A stretch of 64,000 bases of DNA from 39-52-133 sp035531075. GTDB lineage: Bacteria > Pseudomonadota > Gammaproteobacteria > Burkholderiales > Gallionellaceae. The position numbers were made by a program, and so were the translations under genes. This document shows positions 16,251 to 25,005 of the stretch, one piece after another. The DNA lies in NCBI GenBank assembly GCA_035531075.1, contig DATKTO010000001.1, forward strand, positions 68,598 through 132,597, written 5' to 3'. Within the stretch, counting starts at the first letter, position 1; the number at the start of each line of letters is the position of its first letter. The notes below the pieces were generated by a model, which was not told the DNA's origin, did not search any database, and worked only from the letters and a program-made list of their open reading frames with translations.

Positions 16251-16616
16251 ATGGCAAAAACAATATTAAGTGTGGACGATTCAAACTCAATACGACAGAT
16301 GGTGGCGTTTACCCTGAAGGGGGCCGGATATGACGTTATCGAAGCGGTGGATGGGCAGGAAGGTCTGGATAAGGCCAAGAGCAAGACCGTTGACCTGGTG
16401 CTCACCGACCAGAACATGCCGCGCATGGATGGCATCACGCTGATCAAAAGTCTGCGCGCGATGGCGGCTTACAAAAGCGTACCGATTCTGATGCTCACGA
16501 CGGAATCCGGTGAAGCAATGAAAACCGAGGGAAAAGCTGCGGGTGCGACGGGCTGGATAGTCAAACCATTTGATCCGGCGAAGTTACTGGAAGTGGTCAA
16601 AAAAGTAATCGGATGA
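16251..16616 (+). CDS. cheY: Chemotaxis response regulator CheY (copy 2)
   Basis: A 121-residue single receiver: D9/D10, acceptor D53 (LVLTDQNMPRMDG), T83 (MLTTESGE) and K104 (WIVKPFDP). It is shorter and more like the CheY-type regulators found next to CheA in many environmental bacteria than like copy 1. GGGGGAG lies before the ATG. It lies between the MCP/CheZ-like gene and cheA2. Whether it acts on the motor or as a phosphate sink cannot be told from sequence. Confidence 0.93.
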   Translation: MAKTILSVDDSNSIRQMVAFTLKGAGYDVIEAVDGQEGLDKAKSKTVDLVLTDQNMPRMDGITLIKSLRAMAAYKSVPILMLTTESGEAMKTEGKAAGATGWIVKPFDPAKLLEVVKKVIG

Positions 16617-16735
16617 CGCCTGCGCCTGACGAGTAAACGCGATTCTTCCTGATATTGTGGGAATTTGATGGCTGCCGTAACTGGGGAAGTTACACCTTTT
16701 CGGGTAACGATCACGTGGCGGTCAAAAAAGTAATC
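16595..16735. repeat. 16-bp direct repeat in and after cheY2
   Basis: GGTCAAAAAAGTAATC occurs in the last codons of cheY2 (16595-16610) and again at 16720-16735 in the gap before cheA2. The intervening segment has a small inverted repeat GTAACT/AGTTAC. It could be a duplication or insertion scar. No gene lies in 16617-16812. Confidence 0.6.
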
Positions 16736-16812
16736 ATTTACTGAATTATCAACTTGTCGACCCTGCGCGGCAGACAGGTACAGTAATTTTAATTATCGGG
16801 TATTTTTGCGAT

Positions 16813-18738
16813 ATGAGCTTTGATCTAAGTCAATTTTATCAGGTGTTTTTTGAAGAGGCCTCCGAGCATCTGGCCTCCATGGAAAGCATGTTGCTGGCAC
16901 TGGATGTGGCTGATCCCAGCATGGACGACCTGAATGCCATATTCCGTGCGGCGCATTCGATCAAGGGCGGCGCAGGAACCTTTGGTTTCAGCGACATGAC
17001 AGCAGTCACCCATGTGCTCGAAACCCTGCTGGATAAACTGCGCAAGCAGGAAATGAATCTGACCACGGAAATGGTGGACGTATTTCTGCAAGCGGGTGAT
17101 GCAATCGCCATGCAGCTCGCGGCGCATCGCGGGGAAGGGGAAGTAGAGCAGTCCGAAATCGATGCGGTATGCGAAAAACTGGAGCGGCTTTCTTCGGCCC
17201 ATGGTAGCGCTGACGTGCCTGTGAAAACCGCACCGACCACAAAGGGCAAGACAAAAAAAGGCCAGCCAAAAAACACCGCGGATAAAAACAAGACCAAGAA
17301 AGTAACCGAAACTGCAGCGGTGGAAGAGGATTACGGATTCTTTGATGATATTTCCGCGCCAGCCTCCGCTGCATCGCAGGATGATCAGGGTTACGGCTTC
17401 TTTGGTGATGCGCCGCAGCAAGATTATGGATCTTCTTCTTCGCTCCCGGCCCGCGCAGCTGTGGAAGAACAAAATTCCTCCGCTGCAGTCGCTTCGCTGC
17501 TCGCCCCCGAGGCCCATCCTACCCGGCGCGCAGCGGATAGGACGCCACCGGCACCCAGTGAGCAGACTTCAATACGCGTCAGCATAGAAAAAGTGGATCA
17601 ACTCATCAATCTGGTAGGCGAGCTGGTCATCACGCAGGCGATGCTGGCGCAATCTGCATCATTACTGGATGTGTCTGCGCTTGAACAATTGCAGAACGGA
17701 TTGAACCAGTTGGAGCGCAACACGCGGGATATCCAAGAATCGATCATGTCCGTGCGCATGCTGCCAATCTCTTTTGTGTTTAGCCGGTTTCCGCGCGTGG
17801 TGCGCGATGTGGCAGGCAAGCTCAACAAGCAAGTCGAACTCAAAACACAGGGAGAGTCCACTGAACTGGACAAGGCGCTGATTGAAAAAATTGCCGACCC
17901 GCTCACCCATCTCATTCGCAACAGCCTCGACCATGGCATTGAAATGCCGGAAAAACGCATTGCCGCAGGAAAGCCAGCCCATGGCACGATCAGCCTGAAT
18001 GCCTTTCACCAGGGCGGTAACATCGTTATCGAAGTGGCCGACGATGGCGGCGGACTTAACCGCGGCAAGATACTGAATAAGGCCAAAGAGCGTGGCTTGC
18101 CGGTGAGCGACGCCATGAGCGACGACGCGGTGTGGATGCTGATTTTCGAGGCCGGATTTTCCACCGCCGATGTGATTACCGATGTTTCCGGTCGCGGCGT
18201 GGGTATGGATGTGGTCAAGCGCAACATCGCAGGTATGGGAGGTCGGGTTGAACTGAGCTCAGCCGAAGGACACGGCACGCGCACTACCATACGCCTGCCG
18301 CTGACCCTTGCGATACTGGATGGAATGTCGGTAGCGGTAGGCGGACAAACATTTATTTTGCCGCTGGGGTCAATTATTGAATCACTGCAAATTACCGATG
18401 AGGAACTGAAAACCGTGAGCGGTGATGGGCGTCTGCTGCGCGTACGCGGAGAATATCTGCCGCTGGTTGCACTGCATGAGGTATTCGGCATCACCGCACA
18501 ATCTGACAAGTCAGCAGAACTGAAAATGGGCATTGCGGTTATTGTTGAAGCAGAGGGCAAGAAAACCGCGCTGCTGGTGGATGAATTGCTGGGGCAGCAT
18601 CAGGTCGTGATCAAAAGTCTTGAATCAAATTTCCGTAAAGTACCCGGCATGTCCGGCGCAACCATCATGGGAGATGGCACAGTAGCATTGATATTGGATG
18701 TGGCAGCTTTGAGCTCGCAGCACGGGGCAGTGGTTTAA
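16813..18738 (+). CDS. cheA: Chemotaxis histidine kinase CheA (copy 2)
   Basis: A 641-residue kinase. The HPt domain has H48 (AAHSIKGGAGTFGF). A Lys-rich then acidic linker (~135-240) replaces P2 and carries two YGFF-D motifs near residues 174 and 194. It continues with dimerisation, ATPase (DPLTHLIRNSLDHG; DDGGG; GRGVGMDVV) and CheW-like domains. All boxes are intact. It heads cheA-cheW-mcp-mcp-cheR-cheD-cheB, the standard betaproteobacterial che operon order, so it is probably the main flagellar kinase. The YGFF linker repeats are a betaproteobacterial feature as I recall. Confidence 0.96.
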   Translation: MSFDLSQFYQVFFEEASEHLASMESMLLALDVADPSMDDLNAIFRAAHSIKGGAGTFGFSDMTAVTHVLETLLDKLRKQEMNLTTEMVDVFLQAGDAIAMQLAAHRGEGEVEQSEIDAVCEKLERLSSAHGSADVPVKTAPTTKGKTKKGQPKNTADKNKTKKVTETAAVEEDYGFFDDISAPASAASQDDQGYGFFGDAPQQDYGSSSSLPARAAVEEQNSSAAVASLLAPEAHPTRRAADRTPPAPSEQTSIRVSIEKVDQLINLVGELVITQAMLAQSASLLDVSALEQLQNGLNQLERNTRDIQESIMSVRMLPISFVFSRFPRVVRDVAGKLNKQVELKTQGESTELDKALIEKIADPLTHLIRNSLDHGIEMPEKRIAAGKPAHGTISLNAFHQGGNIVIEVADDGGGLNRGKILNKAKERGLPVSDAMSDDAVWMLIFEAGFSTADVITDVSGRGVGMDVVKRNIAGMGGRVELSSAEGHGTRTTIRLPLTLAILDGMSVAVGGQTFILPLGSIIESLQITDEELKTVSGDGRLLRVRGEYLPLVALHEVFGITAQSDKSAELKMGIAVIVEAEGKKTALLVDELLGQHQVVIKSLESNFRKVPGMSGATIMGDGTVALILDVAALSSQHGAVV

Positions 18739-18758
18739 TAGATAAAAAAGGAAAAAAA

Positions 18759-19244
18759 ATGGCAACCGATAACATGGCATCAAGCGGAACAGCAGGCGGA
18801 GAGTTTCTAACCTTTACCCTGGGGCCTGAAGAATACGGCATCGACATACTCAAGGTGCAGGAAATTCGCGGTTACGATGCCGTGACCACCATCGCGAATA
18901 CGCCTAATTTCATCAAGGGTGTCATTAATCTGCGCGGAATTATCGTGCCGATTGTAGATATGCGCATCAAGTTCAACCTGGAAAATGTGACCTACGACCA
19001 GCTTACGGTGGTGATCATCCTCAACCTCGAAAGCCGCGTGGTGGGTATGGTGGTGGACGGTGTGTCCGATGTGATCGCCCTTACGCCTGAACAAATCAAG
19101 GCAGCGCCGCAATTTGGCGCCACCCTGGATACCAAGTATCTGATGGGACTGGGCACGGTAGACGAGCGCATGCTGATACTGGTGGATATCGAAAAGCTGA
19201 TGTCCAGCCACGATATGGAATTGATGGATCATATAACGGCTTAA
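18759..19244 (+). CDS. cheW: Chemotaxis coupling protein CheW
   Basis: A 161-residue single CheW domain: EFLTFTLGPEEYGIDILKVQEI, IKGVINLRGIIVPIVDMR and VVDGVSDVIAL are the standard strands. The conserved arginine of NLRG is present. It bridges receptors and CheA in arrays. AAGGAAAA precedes the ATG; it lies 20 nt after cheA2 and 52 nt before the next receptor gene. Confidence 0.97.
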   Translation: MATDNMASSGTAGGEFLTFTLGPEEYGIDILKVQEIRGYDAVTTIANTPNFIKGVINLRGIIVPIVDMRIKFNLENVTYDQLTVVIILNLESRVVGMVVDGVSDVIALTPEQIKAAPQFGATLDTKYLMGLGTVDERMLILVDIEKLMSSHDMELMDHITA

Positions 19245-19296
19245 AGCGACCGACAGAAATCACATATATTAATAATTATTCCACGGGAGAACTACC

Positions 19297-21024
19297 ATGT
19301 TTAAGAACTTGACCATCAAATCGCGCCTGATATTTATTATCGGCTTATTGTCGGTATTCCTGCTGTGCATCGGCCTCCTGGGCCTGTATGGCATCAGCAA
19401 ATCCAACGAAGGCCTGCGCAGCGTGTATGAAGACCGCACAGTTGCGCTCGGCCAGATTTCGGATATTCAGGAGCGGTTGGTGCTTAACCGCCTGCATATC
19501 GCCAATGCACTGGTGACACCGACTGCCGAAGTGATCAGGGATCGTACGGCACAGGTCGAGAAAAATATTGAGGAAATCGGGCAAATCTGGGAAAAGTACA
19601 TGGCGACTTATCTCACACCAGAAGAGAAAAGACTGGCGGATAAATTTGCCGAAGATCGCAAGAGATTCGTGGTTACGGGTTTGAAACCTGCCGTGGCCGC
19701 ATTGCGCGCAGGGGATATCAGGGAAGCAAGCAGGATCGTGGTTGACGTGGTACGCCCCACTTACGTTCCGGTAGGGGACGGCATAAACGCATTGAGTGAC
19801 TTGCAACTCAACGAGGCAAAACATGAATATGATAATGCGCAAAGCAGCTACAGCACCATCCGCAACATCACGATATCCGCAGTCCTCATCGGCGTGGGCT
19901 TGTCCATCTGGATCGGCTTCATTCTCATCCGCGCCATCGTCAATCCGATTAACGAGTCGGTTGCCCTGGCCAATGCGGTTGCATCAGGAGATCTGACCAG
20001 CAAAATCGAATCCACTAGCAACGATGAAACAGGGATGTTGTTGCAGGCCCTGAAGCGCATGAACGACAATCTGGTCAAACTGGTCGGCAACGTGCGCGCC
20101 AGCGCAGATTCCATCACGACCGGCGCAGGAGAAATCGCAGCGGGCAACGCCGATCTGTCGCAACGCACCGAAGAACAGGCTTCTTCGCTGGAAGAAACCG
20201 CAGCCAGCATGGAAGAGCTCACTTCTACCGTAAAGCAGAACGCCGAGAACGCCAAGCAAGCCAACCAGTTAGCCAAAGGAGCCAGCGAAATCGCGATGAA
20301 GGGCGGCGAAGTGGTGGGGCAAGTCGTTGGTACCATGAGCTCAATCAATGACAGCTCGCGCAAGATTGTCGATATTATTTCGGTGATTGACGGCATCGCC
20401 TTCCAGACCAATATACTGGCACTGAATGCCGCTGTGGAAGCGGCGCGTGCGGGTGAGCAGGGACGCGGCTTTGCCGTGGTGGCTGCAGAGGTGCGCAACC
20501 TGGCACAGCGTTCCGCTGCTGCAGCCAAGGAAATTAAAACCCTGATCGGCGACTCGGTTGGCAAAGTTGAAGACGGTACCCGACTGGTGGATGAAGCCGG
20601 AAAAACCATGGCTGAAATTGTCAGCGCGGTGAAACGTGTAACCGACATCATGTCTGAAATTTCCGCAGCCTCAATGGAACAAAGCACCGGTATCGAACAG
20701 GTGAACCAGGCCGTCACGCAGATGGACGAAGTCACCCAGCAGAACGCCGCCCTGGTGGAAGAAGCGGCCGCCGCTGCCGAGTCGGTTGAAGAGCAGGCGC
20801 AGCTTCTGACTGAAGCGGTCGGCATCTTCAAACTGGACGATTCAAGCGGTGCGCAGCAGCAAGTCAGGCGCATTGAAACACCGGCACGCCATGTAACCAG
20901 GCCGGCTGAGAAACATGTGATCGCTGCGCCGGTAAAAAAGGCCCCTGCCAAGCCTGCCGCCAAGCCCAAAGCATTGCAGGCAAAAGCCAGTAAACCTGAT
21001 GACGGAGAGTGGGAAGAGTTCTAA
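19297..21024 (+). CDS. Methyl-accepting chemotaxis protein, EWEEF tail
   Basis: A 575-residue receptor. Membrane helix 1 is ~10-30; a periplasmic 4HB-type helical sensor (~31-190) and helix 2 (ISAVLIGVGLSIWIGFILI) follow, then HAMP and signalling domain with the tip FQTNILALNAAVEAARAGEQ. A Pro/Ala/Lys linker leads to the C-terminal pentapeptide EWEEF, of the NWETF type that docks CheR/CheB. GGGAGA precedes the ATG. Its signalling domain is nearly identical, also in DNA, to that of the next receptor. Ligand unknown. Confidence 0.95.
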   Translation: MFKNLTIKSRLIFIIGLLSVFLLCIGLLGLYGISKSNEGLRSVYEDRTVALGQISDIQERLVLNRLHIANALVTPTAEVIRDRTAQVEKNIEEIGQIWEKYMATYLTPEEKRLADKFAEDRKRFVVTGLKPAVAALRAGDIREASRIVVDVVRPTYVPVGDGINALSDLQLNEAKHEYDNAQSSYSTIRNITISAVLIGVGLSIWIGFILIRAIVNPINESVALANAVASGDLTSKIESTSNDETGMLLQALKRMNDNLVKLVGNVRASADSITTGAGEIAAGNADLSQRTEEQASSLEETAASMEELTSTVKQNAENAKQANQLAKGASEIAMKGGEVVGQVVGTMSSINDSSRKIVDIISVIDGIAFQTNILALNAAVEAARAGEQGRGFAVVAAEVRNLAQRSAAAAKEIKTLIGDSVGKVEDGTRLVDEAGKTMAEIVSAVKRVTDIMSEISAASMEQSTGIEQVNQAVTQMDEVTQQNAALVEEAAAAAESVEEQAQLLTEAVGIFKLDDSSGAQQQVRRIETPARHVTRPAEKHVIAAPVKKAPAKPAAKPKALQAKASKPDDGEWEEF

Positions 21025-21106
21025 GCCGGCGACATATTGGAAGAAGTAGTGCTCAATATTTCAGAGCTGTCCTTTAGTAATTGTCGATTTGGAACGGGGT
21101 CAAGAT

Positions 21107-23197
21107 ATGCATGCGATGAACGATATGGGTATAAGAAGCAAACTGCTTCTTGTGTTGGCATTGCCGGTAGTGGGTCTGCTGTTTTTCTCGATTAATAGCG
21201 CCTTTGAGAAAGCTCACGAGTCGGCAAAGATGTCGCAGATTGAAGGGTTGGTGAACGTGGCGGTGAAAATCGGTGCGTTTTCCCATGAGATGCAGAAGGA
21301 ACGCGGCATGACCGGGGGCTTTCTCGGCAGCAAGGGAGAAAAGTTCAAGAACGAACTGCCCGAGCAGCGCAAGGAATCCGACCAGCGTTTGGCAACATTG
21401 CAGGAGGAACTGCGCGACCTTGATCGTTCAGCCTACCCGGCAGAAGTAATCCAGGCGCTGGATAAGGCGTTGAATGCAATAAAGGATTTACCGGGCATTC
21501 GTGAGAGCGTGAGCCGTTTGGATATCAGCGGAACAAGGGCGATCGGCTACTACACTGACACCATCGAACTGCTACTCGGCGTCGGGCGGCAGGCGAAGAT
21601 GCTCGCATCCAATGAGAGCCTGGCGCGACTTTTGGTGAGCTACTCAAACTTCTCTTTCGCCAAGGAGAGGGTAGGCGTCGGACGCGCACTCTTGAGCAAT
21701 GTTTTCACTGCCGACAAATTCAACGCGGAGTCGCTGGCCAGCTTCCTCAAGAATGCCTCGGCCCAGGACGTTTATATGCACGAGTTTGAGGTCACAGCCT
21801 ACCCAACTCAGCTCGACATGTACCGCCAGACGGTTGTCGGGCATGACGTCGATGAAGCGGCGCGCATGAAGCAGATTGCGCTCGCTGGTATCGACGGGCG
21901 CGCACTCGGCGTTGATGCCAACCACTGGTTTGCCATGGTCACCGCCAAGATCAACCTGTTCAAAGTGGTGGAAGCCAAACTGGCCCAGGAAGCCCTTGAA
22001 TCGGCGCAGCATATCCGCGCTGCTGCACAGCGTTCGCTCTACCTGTTCCTGCTGCTGGCAATGGTGGCACTGGTTGCAACCGCCATGCTTGCTTACTACA
22101 TGATTAGCAATATTTTGAGGCAACTTGGCGGTGAACCGGCCTATGCAGCCGATATTGCAAACAAGATTGCCAATGGAGATCTGACGGTGCTTGTTCAGAC
22201 CCGCAGCGGCGACACGAGCAGCCTGCTTGCGGCAATGAAGGATATGAGTGAAAAACTCGGCGCCATCGTTGGTGACGTACGCCGTAACGCCGAATCGATT
22301 GGCAGCGCCGCCAAGCAGATTGCCGCAGGCAATACTGATCTGTCGCAACGCACAGAAGAACAGGCATCGTCGCTGGAAGAGACAGCAGCCAGCATGGAAG
22401 AGCTCACTTCTACCGTGAAGCAGAATGCGGAGAGTGCGAGACAAGCCAACCAGCTGGCCAATGGCGCATCAAAAGTCGCGGTCAAAGGGGGCGAAGTGGT
22501 GGGGGAAGTCGTGGGCACAATGAGCTCAATCAATGAGAGCTCGCGCAAGATTGTCGATATTATTTCGGTGATTGACGGCATCGCCTTCCAGACCAATATA
22601 CTGGCACTGAATGCGGCAGTAGAAGCGGCGCGTGCGGGTGAACAGGGGCGCGGCTTTGCCGTGGTGGCTGCGGAGGTGCGCAACCTGGCACAGCGTTCCG
22701 CTGCTGCAGCCAAAGAGATTAAAACCCTGATCGGCGACTCGGTGGACAAGGTCGAAGTCGGTACCCGGCTGGTAGCTGATGCCGGAAAAACCATGGAAGA
22801 AATTGTCAATGCGGTGAAACGCGTTACCGATATCATGTCGGAAATTTCCGCCGCTTCAAATGAACAGAGCACAGGTATTGAACAAGTGAACCAGGCCATC
22901 ACCCAGATGGATGAAGTCACCCAGCAGAACGCCGCCCTGGTGGAAGAAGCAGCCGCTGCTGCCGAATCGATGGAAGAGCAAGCGCAGGGACTTATTGAAG
23001 CGGTCGGCATTTTCAAGCTGGCCAATGCAACAGGCTCAACGCAGCCCGGACGTGCCGCAGCGACGCCTGCTCCGCGCAGTAGCAAGATCACTGAGAAGCA
23101 GATAATAGGCGCACCGGTAAGGAAACCGGCAGCCAAGCCTAAAGTTTTGCAGGCAAAAGCAGCCAAGGCGGATGGCGGAGAGTGGGAAGAGTTTTAA
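21107..23197 (+). CDS. Methyl-accepting chemotaxis protein with NIT-type sensor
   Basis: About 696 residues. After membrane helix 1, a large periplasmic domain (~30-310) begins FSHEMQKERGMTGGFLGSKG, the pattern of NIT (nitrate/nitrite-sensing) domains. Helix 2 (LYLFLLLAMVALVATAMLAYY), HAMP and the signalling domain follow. The tail ends EWEEF for CheR/CheB docking. The ATG at 21107 is preferred over an upstream TTG at 21089 because GGGG lies ~9 nt before it; 21116 is also possible. A nitrate/nitrite-like ligand is inferred from the domain only. Confidence 0.93.
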   Translation: MHAMNDMGIRSKLLLVLALPVVGLLFFSINSAFEKAHESAKMSQIEGLVNVAVKIGAFSHEMQKERGMTGGFLGSKGEKFKNELPEQRKESDQRLATLQEELRDLDRSAYPAEVIQALDKALNAIKDLPGIRESVSRLDISGTRAIGYYTDTIELLLGVGRQAKMLASNESLARLLVSYSNFSFAKERVGVGRALLSNVFTADKFNAESLASFLKNASAQDVYMHEFEVTAYPTQLDMYRQTVVGHDVDEAARMKQIALAGIDGRALGVDANHWFAMVTAKINLFKVVEAKLAQEALESAQHIRAAAQRSLYLFLLLAMVALVATAMLAYYMISNILRQLGGEPAYAADIANKIANGDLTVLVQTRSGDTSSLLAAMKDMSEKLGAIVGDVRRNAESIGSAAKQIAAGNTDLSQRTEEQASSLEETAASMEELTSTVKQNAESARQANQLANGASKVAVKGGEVVGEVVGTMSSINESSRKIVDIISVIDGIAFQTNILALNAAVEAARAGEQGRGFAVVAAEVRNLAQRSAAAAKEIKTLIGDSVDKVEVGTRLVADAGKTMEEIVNAVKRVTDIMSEISAASNEQSTGIEQVNQAITQMDEVTQQNAALVEEAAAAAESMEEQAQGLIEAVGIFKLANATGSTQPGRAAATPAPRSSKITEKQIIGAPVRKPAAKPKVLQAKAAKADGGEWEEF

Positions 23198-23228
23198 CGC
23201 AGATCGGGTTTTACCCAGGATAAATGCT

Positions 23229-23287
23229 CGCAGGTTCAGGGTGTCAGCACCCTGTGGGCGATCCGAAAAATCGGGGCCCGGCCTGCG
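23229..23287 (+). other. Compact three-way-junction leader upstream of cheR
   Basis: P1 CGCAGG/CCTGCG (23229-23234 with 23282-23287) encloses P2 CAGGGTG-TCAG-CACCCTG and P3 GGGC/GCCC extended by CCGA-AAAA-TCGG. Junction strands are only TT, T and GG. It lies 32 nt past the previous stop and 37 nt before the cheR start. There is no T run, so it is not an intrinsic terminator. It may be a structured RNA or an mRNA-processing element. Confidence 0.5.
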
Positions 23288-23324
23288 GTGAACATTCTAT
23301 CCGCGGCCAACAGGTGAATAAAAT

Positions 23325-24221
23325 ATGTCAAGCGATGATGCAGTAAAAGAAGGGCGAGAATTCCATTTCACGAAAAAGGATTTTGACCGGGTAAGCAAGC
23401 TGATCTACGATCACGCCGGTATTTCGTTGAGTGATTCCAAGCAGGAATTGGTGTATAGCCGTTTGTCACGCCGCTTGCGTGCCACCGGGATCAATAATTT
23501 TGCTGAGTATCTTGCTTTGCTGGAAAGCGACGACGAGGCCGAATGGGAACAGTTCGCGAACTCGCTGACAACCAATCTCACCTCGTTTTTCCGTGAGGCG
23601 CATCATTTTCCTGTTTTGGCAGAACATCTGCGCGCACTGCGTGGCAAACATCCGATTTCACTTTGGTGTTCCGCCGCCTCTACCGGCGAAGAAGCCTACA
23701 CCATGGCGATGACGGTGCTGGATACCTTGGGCCGAGATGCGTCACAGGTAAGCATAGTGGCCACGGATATAGATACCAAGGTGCTTGCAACTGCAGGAGC
23801 AGGGGTATATCCGGAGGAGCGCATAGAGAAGTTGCCGGATGATGTGGTAAAGCGTTTCTTTCTGCGCGGTACAGGTGCACAGGCAGGCATGGTACGGGTG
23901 CGACAGGAGCTGCGCGATATGGTGACTTTTCGTCAATTGAATTTGCTGGATAGCAACTGGTCGGTACGTGCGCCATTGGATGTAATATTTTGCCGCAATG
24001 TGATGATCTATTTTGACAAACAAACACAGCTTGCCATCCTGAAAAAATTTGCACCCATGTTGCGCAGCAACGGACTCCTGTTTGCGGGACACTCGGAAAG
24101 TTTTCACCATGCGGACGAGTACTTTAAATTGCGCGGCAAGACAGTGTATGAGCTTTCGCCCAGAGCACGCCAACATTCCGTGGAAAACGAGCGACGGAAT
24201 CAGGCTAGAGATGCACGCTAA
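23325..24221 (+). CDS. cheR: Chemotaxis methyltransferase CheR
   Basis: A 298-residue SAM-dependent enzyme that methylates receptor glutamates. The N-terminal helical domain (~17-85) is followed by the Rossmann fold: SLWCSAASTGEEAYTMAM (SAM loop), VATDIDTKVLATA, then PLDVIFCRNVMIYFD and LFAGHSESF. The beta subdomain needed to bind receptor pentapeptides fits with the EWEEF tails of the two preceding receptors. CAGGTGA lies before the ATG. The gene follows a structured leader. Confidence 0.97.
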   Translation: MSSDDAVKEGREFHFTKKDFDRVSKLIYDHAGISLSDSKQELVYSRLSRRLRATGINNFAEYLALLESDDEAEWEQFANSLTTNLTSFFREAHHFPVLAEHLRALRGKHPISLWCSAASTGEEAYTMAMTVLDTLGRDASQVSIVATDIDTKVLATAGAGVYPEERIEKLPDDVVKRFFLRGTGAQAGMVRVRQELRDMVTFRQLNLLDSNWSVRAPLDVIFCRNVMIYFDKQTQLAILKKFAPMLRSNGLLFAGHSESFHHADEYFKLRGKTVYELSPRARQHSVENERRNQARDAR

Positions 24222-24345
24222 ATGGAAGCGTTAATTGCAGGAATGTCGGTGCACGTTCCGGAGGCTGAACGGCCAAAAAGATTTCGGGTATCCGAAAAAA
24301 TCAATATTATTTTGTACGTAAATCTGAAATACATGGGCGAGCTAA

Positions 24346-24954
24346 ATGGATAATGAGGGTGAAGCAATATTCTCACCCAATCTGTATTTTGATAGTAGCT
24401 TTGATATTGAAGCGGCTAAAATTTTGCCCGGAGAATATTTTGTTACCAAGCGGGACATGGTGCTGGTTACCGTGCTGGGTTCATGTGTGGCAGCCTGTAT
24501 ACGTGACCGCGTCAGCGGAATCGGCGGTATGAATCATTTTATGTTGCCCGACAGCAGTAGTGATAACAGCAGCCCGACCGGCACTTCTGCGCGTTACGGC
24601 ACATACGCGATGGAGATGATGATTAACCAGCTGTTGAAAAGCGGCGCTCGGCGGAGCAATCTGGAAGCCAAGGTCTTTGGCGGGGGCAGTGTAATACGGG
24701 GGATGGTCACGGTTAACGTGGGGACACGCAATGCGGAATTTGCACTGGATTATCTGCATACCGAAGGCATTGCCGTTGCCGGACAGGACTTGCTCGGGGA
24801 ATATGCGCGCAAGGTGTATTTTTTCCCCTACAGCGGGCGCGTGCTGGTAAAGAAGATACGTACGTTGCATAACGAAACCATCATCGAACGCGAGCAGGCT
24901 TATCGATCAAAGCTCAAGGGGGCGGATATACAGGGCGATGTAGAGTTGTTTTAG
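24346..24954 (+). CDS. cheD: Chemoreceptor glutamine deamidase CheD
   Basis: A 202-residue protein that deamidates receptor glutamines. The catalytic Cys lies in TVLGSCVAACI and the His in GGMNHFMLP; KVFGGGSVIRGM and the RNAEFALDYL region complete the CheD fold. The C-terminus GDVELF resembles the tail of the MCP/CheZ-like protein (GEIDLF). It lies between cheR and cheB. The ATG at 24346 is preceded by GGGCGAG; the 124-nt gap after cheR has no gene, only a 6-bp hairpin near 24283. Confidence 0.96.
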   Translation: MDNEGEAIFSPNLYFDSSFDIEAAKILPGEYFVTKRDMVLVTVLGSCVAACIRDRVSGIGGMNHFMLPDSSSDNSSPTGTSARYGTYAMEMMINQLLKSGARRSNLEAKVFGGGSVIRGMVTVNVGTRNAEFALDYLHTEGIAVAGQDLLGEYARKVYFFPYSGRVLVKKIRTLHNETIIEREQAYRSKLKGADIQGDVELF

Positions 24955-25005
24955 AGGATTTGCGCTTAGGGACGTTCAACCGAATTATCAGCGAAAGAAA
25001 CTTAA

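Noticed and set aside
19848..20969. Leftward 373-codon frame antisense to the mcp
   Set aside because: The Ala/Ser/Thr-rich product mirrors the coiled-coil codon pattern of the receptor; the same occurs antisense to the next mcp (22195-23166).
23229..23287. Hammerhead ribozyme
   Set aside because: Three stems are present, but the junction lacks the CUGAUGA and GAAA core.
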